NCBI GenBank assembly: GCA_947456625.1
Contig: CANGQJ010000006.1
Span: forward strand, 1-42,258
DNA from: Bacteroidota bacterium
Lineage (GTDB): Bacteria; Bacteroidota; Bacteroidia; Chitinophagales; Chitinophagaceae
Direction of reading: 5' to 3'
Length of the DNA: 42,258 nucleotides
The notes beneath the pieces were generated by a model. The model saw nothing but the letters and a program-made list of their open reading frames with translations, was not told the origin of the DNA and ran no database searches. This document shows positions 1 through 5,671 of this stretch, piece by piece (within the stretch, counting starts at the first letter, position 1; each line of letters starts with the position of its first letter). The position numbers and the translations under genes were made by a program.

Positions 1-188
1 CTACTTTAAGCATAGGCAAATTAATGCATCGAGAAGGAGATTGGTTGCCTGCAAATACATATAGGCTTGGTTTGCCATCAGTTGCATTTGGGTATCTTCA
101 TTTTCAACCCGAACTATATTTTGGTAAATTTGATGGACAATCAAAATCCATAATGCCATCAATAAAGTTTTCAATATATAATTTTTAA
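1..188 (+). CDS. C-terminal end of a probable outer-membrane beta-barrel protein (partial)
   Basis: The window opens inside a gene. Read in the frame starting at base 3, it gives about 61 residues and stops with TAA at 186-188. The fragment alternates hydrophobic and polar residues, is rich in Tyr, Phe and Gly, and ends in a short strand with a C-terminal Phe (IKFSIYNF). A terminal aromatic residue on a last beta strand is the usual ending of outer-membrane barrel proteins, so I infer a barrel, but the family cannot be named from this piece. The antisense strand is also open here but reads as leucine-rich sequence without clear character. The next small gene starts 20 bases after this stop, so the two could share a transcript. 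Confidence 0.45.
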   Translation, partial: TLSIGKLMHREGDWLPANTYRLGLPSVAFGYLHFQPELYFGKFDGQSKSIMPSIKFSIYNF

Positions 189-208
189 ATTTGTTGTATA
201 TTAGAAGT

Positions 209-403
209 ATGAAAAGAGATACATTATATACAATCCTTATAATTTTATTAATGGGGTTGTTTTTAACAAACTTTATCATTTTTAGAATGAAAAACAATTT
301 GTTGACCAATATGATTATTTTGACCATTATAGTAGGTAATGCATTTGTATTAAAAGATTATTTCAAAAGAAAGAAAGAAAATAAATTAAACAAATCAGTA
401 TGA
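209..403 (+). CDS. tiny membrane protein, first of a coupled four-gene cluster
   Basis: This is a 64-residue hypothetical protein starting at ATG 209; a TTG at 191 is in frame but lies against the previous stop. Two hydrophobic stretches (about residues 6-25 and 32-50) predict a two-helix hairpin in the inner membrane. They are followed by a short, strongly basic tail ending KENKLNKSV. The next protein has the same layout and nearly the same tail, so the two are tandem paralogues. The stop overlaps the next start as ATGA, which suggests translational coupling. I do not recognise a family and propose no function. Confidence 0.6.
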   Translation: MKRDTLYTILIILLMGLFLTNFIIFRMKNNLLTNMIILTIIVGNAFVLKDYFKRKKENKLNKSV

Positions 404-597
404 AAACGATAAATACATTATATAAAATCCTATTAGTTTTAATTATAGGTTTTTTTACAATTAATTTGATATTTTGTATCACTACTAAAAATATTTTATT
501 GAGTGGAATATCATTAGGTTTTATGACTGGTGGTGTTTTATTATTAAAATATAATTTCCAAAGAAATAAAGAAAATAAATTAAACCAATCAGTATGA
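400..597 (+). CDS. tiny membrane protein, tandem paralogue of the preceding gene
   Basis: This 65-residue protein begins at ATG 400, overlapping the previous stop by four bases. Two predicted membrane helices (about residues 8-27 and 33-50) precede a basic tail, KENKLNQSV, which differs from the tail of the upstream protein by one residue over nine. The N-terminal halves also align loosely (YTILIILLMGLF against YKILLVLIIGFF). The pair therefore looks like a local duplication that has diverged in the helices while keeping the cytoplasmic tail. The stop again overlaps the next start as ATGA. Function unknown. Confidence 0.6.
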   Translation: MKTINTLYKILLVLIIGFFTINLIFCITTKNILLSGISLGFMTGGVLLLKYNFQRNKENKLNQSV

Positions 598-755
598 AAG
601 AGTTTGTAAATGATATTCAAGACCTAATTGTAAAACATTGGGGTAAGTTATTAGTAGTAGTATTAGTTGTTGGTGTTATCACTAATTACAATGATGTAAA
701 GAGAGGTGTTGTGGATGGTAGGAACTCTGTTGATAATACTACTCAAACTAAATAA
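594..755 (+). CDS. tiny single-helix membrane protein
   Basis: A 53-residue reading frame starts at ATG 594, overlapping the previous stop by four bases, and ends at TAA 753-755. Residues 1-16 look like a short amphipathic segment. Residues 18-30 are a valine/leucine-rich membrane helix. The hydrophilic C-terminus contains NYNDVKRGVVDG and a Thr/Asn-rich end. The overlap with the upstream gene, the sensible membrane topology and the immediately adjoining next gene argue that it is real despite its size. I do not recognise the family; it is unrelated in sequence to the two preceding paralogues. Confidence 0.5.
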   Translation: MKEFVNDIQDLIVKHWGKLLVVVLVVGVITNYNDVKRGVVDGRNSVDNTTQTK

Positions 756-935
756 ATGAAATATAATATGAAAGTTATTCAATTTATTTTATCGTTATTG
801 ATTATTGGTTCATTTTTCTATATGTTTACATTTCAAAATAGCAATATACTTTTGAAAGTTTTTATTTTTGTATTGTTGACACTCCGGTTTCTTTTACCAT
901 ATATTTATAAAAGGTATAGTAAATTTGAAAAATAA
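756..935 (+). CDS. tiny two-helix membrane protein, last of the cluster
   Basis: A 59-residue frame begins at ATG 756, directly after the TAA of the preceding gene with no spacer; an internal ATG at 768 is an alternative start. It has two hydrophobic segments (about residues 8-25 and 31-49) and ends with a basic, tyrosine-containing tail (YIYKRYSKFEK). The architecture resembles the first two proteins of the cluster (helix hairpin plus basic tail), although I see no clear sequence identity. Zero spacing to the upstream gene suggests one transcript for all four. No function can be assigned. Confidence 0.5.
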   Translation: MKYNMKVIQFILSLLIIGSFFYMFTFQNSNILLKVFIFVLLTLRFLLPYIYKRYSKFEK

Positions 936-1067
936 AGACTCTATTTTTTTAGATTAAGTTTATTAGTTGAAATTCATACTATTTCATCTTCTGTAATTCC
1001 AAACCCACTTTAAGGTTAGATGGAAACCTGCCTTTCCCGATTATTCCCGAAAGTCCTATAATTAAGA
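936..1067. other. gene-free stretch downstream of the small-protein cluster
   Basis: No convincing gene. An AT-only inverted repeat lies just after the last small gene (around 928-948). On the minus strand a 36-codon frame without a good start (979-1089) reads as a peptide with GKGRFPSNLKVGLELQ before its stop. It could be the end of a decayed gene, but its upper part overlaps the tRNA terminator, so I do not call it. Confidence 0.35.
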
Positions 1068-1091
1068 AACCCCTGCCGTAAAGCAAGGGTT
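1068..1091 (-). terminator. hairpin downstream of tRNA-Arg 1
   Basis: The arms AACCC-C-TGC and GCA-A-GGGTT can pair across a six-base loop with one C/A mismatch. The hairpin lies 8 bases beyond the 3' end of the minus-strand tRNA and is followed on that strand by a T-rich run. A modest intrinsic terminator is the simplest reading. Confidence 0.45.
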
Positions 1092-1099
1092 ATTTAATG

Positions 1100-1171
1100 T
1101 CGACCCAGCAAGAATCGAACTTGCATCTGGAATTTAGGAAATTCTTATTTTATCCATTAAACTATGGGTCG
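1100..1171 (-). tRNA. tRNA-Arg (anticodon CCU), copy 1
   Basis: The minus strand folds as a cloverleaf of 72 nt including the discriminator base. The acceptor arms CGACCCA and TGGGTCG pair fully. The T arm is GCAAG-TTCGATT-CTTGC. The anticodon loop TTCCTAA gives CCU, reading AGG. The CCA end is not encoded. The anticodon stem has one A/C mismatch at its base (positions 27-43), and the first base is C rather than the usual G. It lies 284 bases from a second tRNA of the same anticodon that differs at many positions, so one of them may be a divergent or acquired copy. Confidence 0.85.
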
Positions 1172-1186
1172 AATATGTTTAATCTC

Positions 1187-1382
1187 AATCTGCTACACAC
1201 TTTTACTACACACTTTCCATTTTCTAAAAATACCAATTCTGCCAAAACCAATCCAGTCCTATATTTCATTAAAACCGAGTTCCTTAATTTGAATAATCCT
1301 TTAGGAAACATCCGTTCCCACTATGTAGGATTACCACCGATTTCAAAATATCAATTCTGCTACACACTTTTGCTACACACTT
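1187..1382. repeat. four copies of a TRCTACACACTT repeat between two tRNA-Arg genes
   Basis: Two pairs of the 12-base unit occur: at 1191-1204 and 1205-1217, and at 1358-1370 and 1371-1382. Within each pair the units are head-to-tail with 13-14 bp spacing, and the pairs are about 150 bp apart. Each pair is preceded by a similar CAAT-containing flank. The stretch between the tRNAs holds no believable gene; an apparent plus-strand frame across it also spans a tRNA and is rejected. Short direct repeats of this spacing next to a tRNA resemble tyrosine-recombinase arm sites, but that is inference. Confidence 0.6.
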
Positions 1383-1420
1383 GACCTTTTGCGAGATAAT
1401 GGTAAAATTGGGTAAATAGA

Positions 1421-1445
1421 AAAACCCTTGATAGACAAGGGTTTT
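1421..1445 (-). terminator. terminator of tRNA-Arg 2
   Basis: A perfect 10-bp stem (AAAACCCTTG with CAAGGGTTTT) encloses a 5-base loop, 10 bases beyond the 3' end of the minus-strand tRNA. The minus-strand arm ends in TTTT. This is a good intrinsic terminator for the tRNA. Confidence 0.7.
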
Positions 1446-1455
1446 AAAAGACCAG

Positions 1456-1527
1456 TGGTCTCGCCAAGAATCGAACTTGGATCTAGTGTTTAGGAAACAC
1501 CTATTCTATCCATTGAACTACGGGACC
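1456..1527 (-). tRNA. tRNA-Arg (anticodon CCU), copy 2
   Basis: This is a 72-nt cloverleaf on the minus strand. The acceptor arms GGTCCCG and CGAGACC have one C/A mismatch (5-68). The anticodon stem GGTGT/ACACT includes a G-U pair, and the loop TTCCTAA gives anticodon CCU. The T arm is CCAAG-TTCGATT-CTTGG. CCA is not encoded. It starts with the canonical G and carries its own strong terminator. The two neighbouring copies share the anticodon loop and T loop but little else in the stems, so they are not a recent duplication. Confidence 0.87.
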
Positions 1528-1610
1528 CCCTTTTGCTAGTACTATTTTTGTAGATTTAATAGCTACAAAACAACTAGTCCTTATACAGGAGCGCAAAAAT
1601 AACTACTTCT

Positions 1611-1641
1611 TTTTAAGTCACACTATATTTTGGTATCTTTG
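1611..1641 (+). promoter_or_regulatory. Bacteroidota-type promoter of the TPR gene
   Basis: TATCTTTG at 1634-1641 matches the -7 consensus TAnnTTTG. TTTT at 1611-1614 lies 19 bases upstream, where the -33 TTTG element is expected. The ATG at 1660 follows by 18 bases. Confidence 0.6.
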
Positions 1642-1659
1642 CTGCTCAAATACAAACAC

Positions 1660-2316
1660 ATGGCATTTTATAATATCATTATTAAATTTCGTTTTTGGCT
1701 AAGCTTGGTGGCAATAGCTGCTGGTTTAGGCCTAGAATTATCGGGTGTAGCTGGTTTTTGGCCTGTATTCCCATTATATTTTCTTGGATTAATTGGCATA
1801 TTAAGTCACTTTTTTGTGGGACCACTTCGTTTGGTGCAAGCCCCAATGGAAGCAGGCGATATGGACGAGGTGGAACGTATTTTATCAACTATTTGGTGGC
1901 CTCAACTATTATACAAGCCTATTCGTAGCACTTATTATACCCTAAAAGGCAATATTGCAATGGTGAAGCAGGATTTTGATACCGCCGAAAAGCATTTAAA
2001 AACAAGTAGTGATTTAGGATCTGCTATGCCAGAGGCCGAAGGTGCCAATAAATTACAATTAGGAATGATGGCTATGCAAAGAGGCGACACTAAACAAGGC
2101 GAGTCCTATATCCGTGCAGCAATTCGTGCCGGCATCCCTGATAAAGAATCCGAAGCAGTTGCTTTTTTAAGCATGTGTCAAATTTTTATGAATAAGCGCG
2201 AGTTTCGTGCCGCAAAAGATTATTTCCGTAAAGCAAAAGCATGCAAGCCAACTACAAAACAAGTTGTGGATCAAATTAAAGAAATAGAGAAATATATTTC
2301 TCGTATGCCTGGATAG
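1660..2316 (+). CDS. TPR-repeat inner-membrane protein
   Basis: This 218-residue protein starts at ATG 1660; an upstream TTG at 1630 would lie before the promoter's -7 box. Residues 11-30 and 35-55 form two membrane helices. The rest is soluble helical sequence with tetratricopeptide character: repeated blocks such as LKGNIAMVKQDFDTAEKHL, LGMMAMQRGDTKQGESYI and KREFRAAKDYFRKAKAC show the small/large residue spacing of TPR helices. It is probably a membrane-anchored scaffold facing the cytoplasm. It has its own promoter and a strong terminator, so it is a single-gene unit. The precise role is unknown. Confidence 0.75.
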   Translation: MAFYNIIIKFRFWLSLVAIAAGLGLELSGVAGFWPVFPLYFLGLIGILSHFFVGPLRLVQAPMEAGDMDEVERILSTIWWPQLLYKPIRSTYYTLKGNIAMVKQDFDTAEKHLKTSSDLGSAMPEAEGANKLQLGMMAMQRGDTKQGESYIRAAIRAGIPDKESEAVAFLSMCQIFMNKREFRAAKDYFRKAKACKPTTKQVVDQIKEIEKYISRMPG

Positions 2317-2386
2317 TTTAAGTAACAATAAGCTTTGACTTGGCGATATTAGTCCTCTATTGAAAAATTACATTAGAAAATATTTT

Positions 2387-2414
2387 AACCCTGCTCCAAC
2401 GAGTAGGGTTTTTT
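2387..2414 (+). terminator. intrinsic terminator after the TPR gene
   Basis: A 10-bp stem (AACCCTGCTC with GAGTAGGGTT, one G-U pair) has a 4-base loop, and the 3' arm ends in a run of six T. Confidence 0.85.
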
Positions 2415-2465
2415 GTTGCGTATAAATACGGCGAAAAGATGTGTCCATATTTTCTACATTGATGA

Positions 2466-2924
2466 ATGACAAAAAGAATTTATTTAGATACATCTGTTTA
2501 TGGTGGTTATTTTGATATTGAGTTTTCTGTTTGGACAAAAATCCTATTTAACCAAATTGCTAATAACGAGTTTTTAGTATTACACTCCTATTTAACAAAT
2601 GTTGAAATTTCTTATGCCCCTGAAAAGGTTCAGTTACTAGCTAAATCTGTTCAAAATAAAAATGCGGTGTTGATTGATTATTCAGATAAAGCAATAGAAT
2701 TAGCGTCATTATATATAAAAGAAAATGTAGTTGGATTAACAAGTATAACAGATTGTATTCATATTGCACTTGCTACTATTCACAATGCTGATGTTTTAGT
2801 GAGCTGGAACTTTAAACATATTGTAAATGTTGATAGAATTCGTGGATATAATTCAGTAAATTTGAGTAGAGGGTTTCAAGCACTTGATATTAGAACGCCA
2901 ACCGAAATTTTAAATTATGAATAA
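2466..2924 (+). CDS. PIN-domain protein, likely VapC-like toxin ribonuclease
   Basis: A 152-residue PIN-fold protein. The N-terminal strand RIYLDTS supplies Asp8. Other acidic positions expected for the metal site are Glu47 (NVEIS), Asp96 (TSITDCIHIALA) and Asp109 (NADVLVSWNFKH). The SWNFKHIVN block is typical of one PIN subgroup. Family members cleave RNA and usually act as toxins with a cognate antitoxin. Here the only candidate partner is the small gene overlapping its 3' end by 8 bases, so the order would be toxin then antitoxin, the reverse of most vapBC operons. Toxin activity is inferred from family and pairing. Confidence 0.78.
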   Translation: MTKRIYLDTSVYGGYFDIEFSVWTKILFNQIANNEFLVLHSYLTNVEISYAPEKVQLLAKSVQNKNAVLIDYSDKAIELASLYIKENVVGLTSITDCIHIALATIHNADVLVSWNFKHIVNVDRIRGYNSVNLSRGFQALDIRTPTEILNYE

Positions 2925-3093
2925 TAAATCAGTGATTGAACAAAATAATAATTCAATGATAGCTCAATTGCGTGCCATTAGAGATAAAATAAGTTTGGAA
3001 ATAAAGGACTTAGATAAAGAGCAAATGAAAGCCTATTTCATTAATAAAAAATCTTTATCCCCTGAAGTGATGAAGAAGCGTAGTTCGAAATAA
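2917..3093 (+). CDS. small partner (candidate antitoxin) of the PIN protein
   Basis: A 58-residue hydrophilic, helix-prone protein starts at ATG 2917, inside the last codons of the PIN gene, and ends at TAA 3091-3093. The middle (LRAIRDKISLEIKDLDKEQ) is a charged helix. The end is basic (SPEVMKKRSSK). Overlap with a PIN toxin gene and the small size suggest an antitoxin that binds its partner through the central helix. I see no recognisable DNA-binding fold, so autoregulation is open. Its stop codon directly abuts the end of the convergent purN gene. Confidence 0.6.
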   Translation: MNNKSVIEQNNNSMIAQLRAIRDKISLEIKDLDKEQMKAYFINKKSLSPEVMKKRSSK

Positions 3094-4128
3094 TTACTTC
3101 AACAATCCTTCAATTGTTTTTGCAAAATGTGAATGTTCTAATGCATGAATTTTATTTGCAAGCGTTTCGGGCGTGTCGGTAGCATCAATTTTACATTTTG
3201 CTTGAAAAATAATATCGCCTTGGTCATAATGAGCATCTACCCAATGAATGGTAATGCCGGACTCGGTTTCACCAGCAGCAATTACTGCCTCATGCACATG
3301 CGCACCATACATGCCCTTGCCACCATATTTTGGTAACAATGCAGGATGAATATTAATAATCCCTTTTGCGTTATTGGTACCTGGTTGAAAAGCGTTAACC
3401 AAAACTTCGGGGATCTTCCATAAAAATCCTGCAAGCACTATAAAATTAATTTCGGCATTGCGTAAACTTTGAACATAACCCGAGCTTGCAAACTCGCTCT
3501 TATTAATAATTAAAGTGGGAATACCTTTTTCCTTAGCTATATTTAATACCCCAGCCGTAGGCACATTACACACAATCAAAGAAACCTTAATGCGCTTATG
3601 CAAATTGGCGCCGGGCTGCGCGTCAGCGCCCAAGCCATAGCCACCGGCAACTCCCAAGCCCCCGGGAACACCCGCGCCTTCAAAGTATTCAATAATTTTC
3701 CTAGCATTGGACCCCGCCCCCGAAGCAAAAATGGCCACATGAATCACCTCATCCAAAGTGGCAGCAGTTACACTATTGCCCAAATTAGCACCTTGGTCAC
3801 CGGCAAAGCCAAATAATTTACCACCAACCCTACCTAAATAACCCTTAAAAAAGCTAAATTGACCAGTAAAGAAACTTACAAAAAGTACTGAAAAAGGCCA
3901 TAAAATGGTCAAAAACAGGGGATAAATGAGCCAAAATGCCCAATTTTTCTCCAAAAAAACCAATTTTAGCAAAAAGCTAGTTAGGCGTCCACTTAAGCTA
4001 CCTCCAAGGGCAAAAGTGATAATAATGAGCCAAAATTGAGCCGCGCCCACCCCCCATTTAGCTTGTAATTTGTTTATTCCCTTCATTTTTTTTAAAAGTT
4101 TGCTTGCTTTTGACTCAATCTGCCCCAA
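3094..4128 (-). CDS. purN: phosphoribosylglycinamide formyltransferase fused to an N-terminal DUF6787-like membrane domain
   Basis: The 344-residue protein has two parts. Residues 20-107 resemble DUF6787: a LQAKWGV start, membrane helices about 31-55 and 62-88, LWP and GQFSFFKGYL. Residues 129-344 are PurN, which formylates glycinamide ribonucleotide with 10-formyl-tetrahydrofolate in purine synthesis. Visible PurN marks are GAGSN (137-141), the catalytic NIHPALLP with Asn259 and His261, and Asp302 in YDQGD. Two things are odd. The fusion tethers a normally soluble enzyme to the membrane. A glycine-rich insert (151-177) sits after the first PurN helix and is encoded by a stretch of about three-quarters G+C (3598-3678) in an AT-rich gene. 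No internal Met separates the domains. PurN identity is firm; the DUF6787 name is moderately sure. Confidence 0.85.
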   Translation of the reverse strand: MGQIESKASKLLKKMKGINKLQAKWGVGAAQFWLIIITFALGGSLSGRLTSFLLKLVFLEKNWAFWLIYPLFLTILWPFSVLFVSFFTGQFSFFKGYLGRVGGKLFGFAGDQGANLGNSVTAATLDEVIHVAIFASGAGSNARKIIEYFEGAGVPGGLGVAGGYGLGADAQPGANLHKRIKVSLIVCNVPTAGVLNIAKEKGIPTLIINKSEFASSGYVQSLRNAEINFIVLAGFLWKIPEVLVNAFQPGTNNAKGIINIHPALLPKYGGKGMYGAHVHEAVIAAGETESGITIHWVDAHYDQGDIIFQAKCKIDATDTPETLANKIHALEHSHFAKTIEGLLK

Positions 4129-4312
4129 AGGTGCCTTTTTTTTTCAAAAACAGGACAGCTTAGCACACATTTTTACTTCTGTTTAAGCAAAGCTTACACT
4201 TTTATGACATTCGTCAACTTTTTTCGTTCGATTGTCTTGAGCATCAATATTTCATGAAGAAAATATTGCGAAAAAAAACAGGTAATTCTTAGTATGGAAA
4301 CGCTTTCTTAAC

Positions 4313-4320
4313 TAAATTTG
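4313..4320 (+). promoter_or_regulatory. -7 element upstream of actA
   Basis: TAAATTTG matches TAnnTTTG and lies 44 bases before the actA ATG. No good -33 box is seen at the ideal distance. The 236-base gap between divergent purN and actA (4129-4364) otherwise holds only AT-rich sequence. Confidence 0.45.
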
Positions 4321-4364
4321 CACCCGTTCAAGGATATTTTTCCACACTAGACACGTTTGTGTAT

Positions 4365-5621
4365 ATGACAATTTTAAGAAGCCTAGCTAAGATCGTTTCG
4401 ATCTTCCTATTTATCACCCTTAGTTCATCTATCGGTAATCAGTTAAATGCGCAAGATGGGAAATCACTTTTCTCTCAGAATTGTGCATCCTGTCACGCAG
4501 TTAATAAAAAGTTAACTGGTCCAGCTCTTGCAGGCGTAGAGGATCGTTGGCCTGAGAAAAAGAATTTGTATGCTTGGATTAAAAACAACCAAGCATTTTT
4601 GAAAACAGGGGATGCCTATGCAAATAAATTGTACAACGAGTACAATAAAACTGCAATGAACTTGTTTCCAAATTTAACAGACAAAGACATTGATGCAATC
4701 TTAGCATACATTAAAACAGTACCAGCAGCAGGTGCAGCGCCAGCAGGTGGTGCAGCTACTGCAGCCGCTCCAGCAGAGGATTCGGATAGCACTTTAGTTT
4801 TTGGTTTGTTAAGTTTAATACTTGCAGTTGTTGCATTAATATTATTACAAGTTAATAGCAACTTGAAAAAATTATCCGACGACAAGTCGGGTATTCCAGC
4901 AACAGAGCCTGTTCCTTTTTATCGTAACAAAGCATACATTGCTTTTTTAGCAATTATATTTTTTATTGCAGGTGGTTATATGACCACAGTAGGTGCAATG
5001 GGATTAGGTCGCTCTAAAGATTATCAACCAGAGCAACCTATTTATTATTCTCATAAAGTACACGCTGGTGTAAATCAAATTAACTGTCAATACTGTCACA
5101 CTGGAACTTACCAAGGAAAGCAAGCTACACTACCAAGTGTGAATGTGTGTATGAACTGTCACGCTGCAATTAACGAATACAAAGGCGAAGCATTAAAACG
5201 TGAAAACGGTGATGTAGTGGACGGTACAGCAGAAATTAAAAAATTATACAAATACGCAGGATTTACCGAAGGCCAACCTTGGGATGCTTCTAAAGCAAAA
5301 CCAATTGAGTGGGTGCGTATTCATAACTTACCTGATCACGTTTACTTTAACCATGCGCAACACGTGAACGCTGGACAAGTTGCTTGTCAACAATGTCATG
5401 GTGAAATTCAAAAAATGGGTGAAGTAAAACAATTTGCAGATTTAAGTATGGGATGGTGTGTAAACTGTCACAGACAAACTAAAGTTCAATTTAAAGACAA
5501 TGGTTTCTATAGCATCTATGAAAAATTCCATGAGGATTTAAAATCTGGAAAAATTGATAGCACTAAAGGAATTACTGTAGAAAAAATTGGTGGTACAGAG
5601 TGTCAAAAATGTCACTACTAG
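4365..5621 (+). CDS. actA: Alternative Complex III subunit ActA, multihaem cytochrome c with an extra N-terminal haem domain
   Basis: ActA relays electrons in the quinol:cytochrome c/oxidase oxidoreductase. I start at ATG 4365 (418 residues); GTG 4359 is possible. A signal peptide/anchor covers about 1-29. Six CXXCH haem c motifs are visible: C40 (CASCH), C241, C262, C341, C365 and C413. The first belongs to a separate monohaem cytochrome c domain (about 30-120), followed by an Ala/Pro/Gly-rich linker and two membrane helices (about 142-162 and 190-210). The last five form the ActA pentahaem domain. The gene leads the actABCDEF operon, so the extra haem domain may help pass electrons onward to the oxidase encoded downstream. 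Confidence 0.9.
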   Translation: MTILRSLAKIVSIFLFITLSSSIGNQLNAQDGKSLFSQNCASCHAVNKKLTGPALAGVEDRWPEKKNLYAWIKNNQAFLKTGDAYANKLYNEYNKTAMNLFPNLTDKDIDAILAYIKTVPAAGAAPAGGAATAAAPAEDSDSTLVFGLLSLILAVVALILLQVNSNLKKLSDDKSGIPATEPVPFYRNKAYIAFLAIIFFIAGGYMTTVGAMGLGRSKDYQPEQPIYYSHKVHAGVNQINCQYCHTGTYQGKQATLPSVNVCMNCHAAINEYKGEALKRENGDVVDGTAEIKKLYKYAGFTEGQPWDASKAKPIEWVRIHNLPDHVYFNHAQHVNAGQVACQQCHGEIQKMGEVKQFADLSMGWCVNCHRQTKVQFKDNGFYSIYEKFHEDLKSGKIDSTKGITVEKIGGTECQKCHY

Positions 5622-5671
5622 TAGCAACTAAAAAATAAAAATAAGACGCGTAATATTTTATATACATTATT

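Noticed and set aside
1..327. Minus-strand reading frame of 108 codons at the window edge
   Set aside because: It overlaps the plus-strand barrel fragment and the first small gene, has leucine-heavy low-information sequence and no recognisable motif; the plus-strand reading is more protein-like.
363..620. Minus-strand frame of 85 codons
   Set aside because: It is antisense to the coupled small-protein genes, whose ATGA junctions support the plus strand.
1097..1384. Plus-strand frame of 95 codons across the tRNA/repeat region
   Set aside because: It runs antisense through tRNA-Arg copy 1 and over the repeats; composition is that of non-coding DNA.
1421..1445. Hairpin considered as part of a CRISPR-like repeat with the other tRNA-side hairpins
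   Set aside because: Only two dissimilar hairpins exist, each placed just after a tRNA; no regular spacers. They are terminators.
3598..3816. Plus-strand frame opposite the GC-rich part of purN
   Set aside because: GC-rich sequence lowers stop frequency; the minus-strand PurN motifs are decisive.
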